In this document: piece after piece, positions 14,849-16,500 of the stretch
Layout of the letters: each line of letters begins with the position of its first letter
Numbering within the stretch: position 1 is the stretch's first letter
Source: Bacteroidota bacterium
Lineage (GTDB): Bacteria; Bacteroidota; Bacteroidia; Flavobacteriales; Flavobacteriaceae
Length of the DNA stretch: 16,500 nucleotides
Assembly (NCBI GenBank): GCA_004356305.1
Contig: SMXJ01000012.1
Location: 1 to 16,500, forward strand
Direction: 5' to 3'
The notes under the pieces: model-generated
The model's database searches: none
What the model was told of the DNA's origin: nothing
Seen by the model: only the letters and a program-made list of their open reading frames with translations
Program-made: the position numbers and the translations under genes

Positions 14849-16372
14849 ATGAAATTAAACTTAAATGTCTTTTCCAAACAAATACCTTTTCAAAGAATAA
14901 TTTATTTATTTATTTTCATAGGTATTTTTCTTGCCATTTATCAATTTTTTTATAATCGAAGCCTTTGGCTAGACGAAGCTATGCTGTCACTAAATATTGT
15001 TAATAGTTCATTTTTAGAATTACTGGAACCGTTAAATTATAAACAGGCTGCCCCTATTGGTTTTCTTTGGGCCGAAAAATTTTTTACATGGATATTTGGT
15101 AATAACGATTGGGCTTTGAGGATTTATCCATTGATTTCATTTCTTCTATCAATATATATTATATATCGATTATTTTTTAAATTAAGCAGCAATAAATACA
15201 TTTCTCTTTTAGCTATAGGGCTATATAGTATAGAGTCAATTTTTATACGTTACGCAACAGAGGTGAAACAATATCAAATTGATGTCTTATTGTTCTCTTT
15301 AATATTATACGCCACTATAAGCACCAAATTTTATAATAAAAGAGCCATATTTTTATATACGCTGTTGACAGTAGTGTCTATTTGGATTTCTAATATTAGT
15401 ATTCTTGCTATTATTGTTGCAGGATTATATCTACTGGTCAAAAAAGTTTATATAGATAAAATATACAACGTATTTATTGTTTTTATCGCCTGGCTTATTT
15501 CTTTTGGAGCATACTATTATTATTTTATATATGACCATCCTTTAAAACCCTTTATGATGAATTATTGGAAAGAACACTTTCTTCCTTTAAATCATTCAGG
15601 GAATGAAGCGCTGGATTTCTTAAGAATTCATTTTCAGGACATATATTATAAATGGCTATTGCTAGAAAATTTTTGGGTTGCAGCAATATGGATTAGTGTT
15701 TTGGGAATAGTTTATTTAGTATTGCTAAAAAAGTTCAAACTGTTATATTTTCTTCTGTTTCCTATTCTTTTGCATTTAATATTATCTGCTTTTAAACTTT
15801 ACCCTTTTGAAGGAAGGTTAATATTATATCTAATGCCATCTTTATTGTTAATCCTTTTTTACGGTTTATTCGCTATTCTGGAAAAAGTCAATATAATGTT
15901 GAAGATTCTATCAACGAGAAAATTTAATAGAAGCATTCAAATTCCATTAGTTATTTTAGTTATCCCAATTATATTTGTTTTATCAAAAACACTGGAGAAT
16001 TTTCCAATTGAAAGACAAAATATTAAAAGCAGTTTATCTTTTATAGAAAAAAACATAAAAGATAAAGAACCGATATATATATACTTTGCGAGTAAATATG
16101 CTTTTGCCTTTTACAAAAATAAATACCCAAACCTTTTAAAACACACTATTGTTATAGGTAAGGATCATAAAAATCAATGGGAAAATCATTATAACGATAT
16201 TAGGAACATTGATTCAGATTTTTGGATGATATTTTCTCATGTTCGTTATTCAAAAGAGTCAGGAGAACCAGAAGATAAATATATTATTAGGAAACTATCA
16301 AGCGAAGGATATAAGATAATAATTACGAAGAGAGACAAAGGATGTAGAACTTACAAAGTTTCTAAACAATAG
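14849..16372 (+). CDS. Multi-pass GT-C glycosyltransferase (family 39/ArnT-like)
   Basis: A 507-residue integral membrane protein with roughly ten or more TM segments and a soluble C-terminal tail of about 110 residues (from near 395). After the first TM (about 17-35) comes NRSLWLDEAMLSLNI with D42-E43, the acidic pair in the first periplasmic loop that marks GT-C enzymes of the PMT/ArnT/GT39-GT83 type. These use a polyprenyl-phosphate-linked sugar and act on the periplasmic face. The acceptor could be the glycan, lipid A, a protein or another lipid. The divergent DPM1-like gene could supply its donor. The coding sequence is strongly AT-rich compared with the operon and has many ATA and TTA codons, suggesting separate acquisition. 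Confidence 0.82.
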   Translation: MKLNLNVFSKQIPFQRIIYLFIFIGIFLAIYQFFYNRSLWLDEAMLSLNIVNSSFLELLEPLNYKQAAPIGFLWAEKFFTWIFGNNDWALRIYPLISFLLSIYIIYRLFFKLSSNKYISLLAIGLYSIESIFIRYATEVKQYQIDVLLFSLILYATISTKFYNKRAIFLYTLLTVVSIWISNISILAIIVAGLYLLVKKVYIDKIYNVFIVFIAWLISFGAYYYYFIYDHPLKPFMMNYWKEHFLPLNHSGNEALDFLRIHFQDIYYKWLLLENFWVAAIWISVLGIVYLVLLKKFKLLYFLLFPILLHLILSAFKLYPFEGRLILYLMPSLLLILFYGLFAILEKVNIMLKILSTRKFNRSIQIPLVILVIPIIFVLSKTLENFPIERQNIKSSLSFIEKNIKDKEPIYIYFASKYAFAFYKNKYPNLLKHTIVIGKDHKNQWENHYNDIRNIDSDFWMIFSHVRYSKESGEPEDKYIIRKLSSEGYKIIITKRDKGCRTYKVSKQ

Positions 16373-16381
16373 ATTTTTTAT

Positions 16382-16405
16382 TCTCATTGCGCCCGTTCAA
16401 CGAGA
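16382..16405. repeat. Imperfect hairpin downstream of the GT-C gene
   Basis: TCTC-a-TTG at 16382-16389 pairs with CAA-c-GAGA at 16398-16405 around an 8-base loop, with one mismatch. It follows a T6 run (16374-16379) that comes before rather than after the stem, so on the plus strand it is not a standard terminator. Reported as possible structure only. Confidence 0.25.
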
Positions 16406-16475
16406 CTAGGTTTAAAAGTAAGAACAATCTACTCGTTTTTATTTGGTGTAAAAATCATAGAACATACAGATTCAA

Positions 16476-16500
16476 CAAAACACAAAACACAAAACACAAA
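16476..16500 (+). repeat. Tandem heptanucleotide repeat CAAAACA, running off the window
   Basis: Three complete perfect copies of CAAAACA (16476-16482, 16483-16489, 16490-16496) and four bases of a fourth reach the window end. The true length is unknown. It lies in non-coding DNA after the GT-C gene; the 104 bases from 16373 to it hold no gene I can support. Confidence 0.85.

Noticed and set aside
16476..16500. CRISPR array
   Set aside because: The units are seven bases with no spacers; it is a simple tandem repeat.

Overview
The window reads as a chromosomal segment from a member of the Bacteroidota, most likely a flavobacterium. The evidence is moderate-to-low GC, TAnnTTTG-type promoter boxes, weak ribosome binding sites with several TTG starts, and gene products that look flavobacterial (a GH3-type protein tail and a long conserved hypothetical protein at the left edge). 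Two sulfotransferases would suit a marine species, but that is inference. The genus cannot be read from the sequence.

Left edge (1-1885): the last 61 codons of a GH3 auxin-responsive-promoter-like protein, then a 557-residue conserved protein whose C-terminal half carries the hallmarks of a nucleoside phosphorylase/nucleosidase fold. These two do not obviously belong to the polysaccharide genes.

Centre (1976-14029, all +): a tightly packed surface-polysaccharide operon. It opens with a complete dTDP-L-rhamnose set in the order rfbB-rfbA-rfbC-rfbD. Next come a Wzz-like two-TM protein without a kinase domain, a Wzx-type flippase, two different sulfotransferases, a GT4 glycosyltransferase, a first Wzy/ligase-type membrane protein, a DUF1972-type glycosyltransferase (a rhamnosyltransferase candidate) and a second Wzy/ligase-type protein. 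Most junctions are a few bases or overlap. The only real gap is 6243-6378, which is rich in inverted repeats. The set predicts a rhamnose-containing, probably sulfated glycan made by a Wzx/Wzy route. No initiating sugar-phosphate transferase, outer-membrane export channel or PAPS-synthesis gene is visible here.

Right edge (14030-16500): composition becomes clearly AT-richer and strand organisation changes. A minus-strand DPM1-like GT2 gene converges on the operon end across an A/T-only inverted repeat. It diverges from a plus-strand multi-pass GT-C-type glycosyltransferase. Together they look like an acquired two-gene module: a cytoplasmic enzyme making a polyprenyl-phosphate sugar and a membrane enzyme using it. 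The window ends inside a tandem CAAAACA heptamer repeat. No tRNA, rRNA, IS element or CRISPR array was seen, and no stretch over 300 bases lacks a gene.
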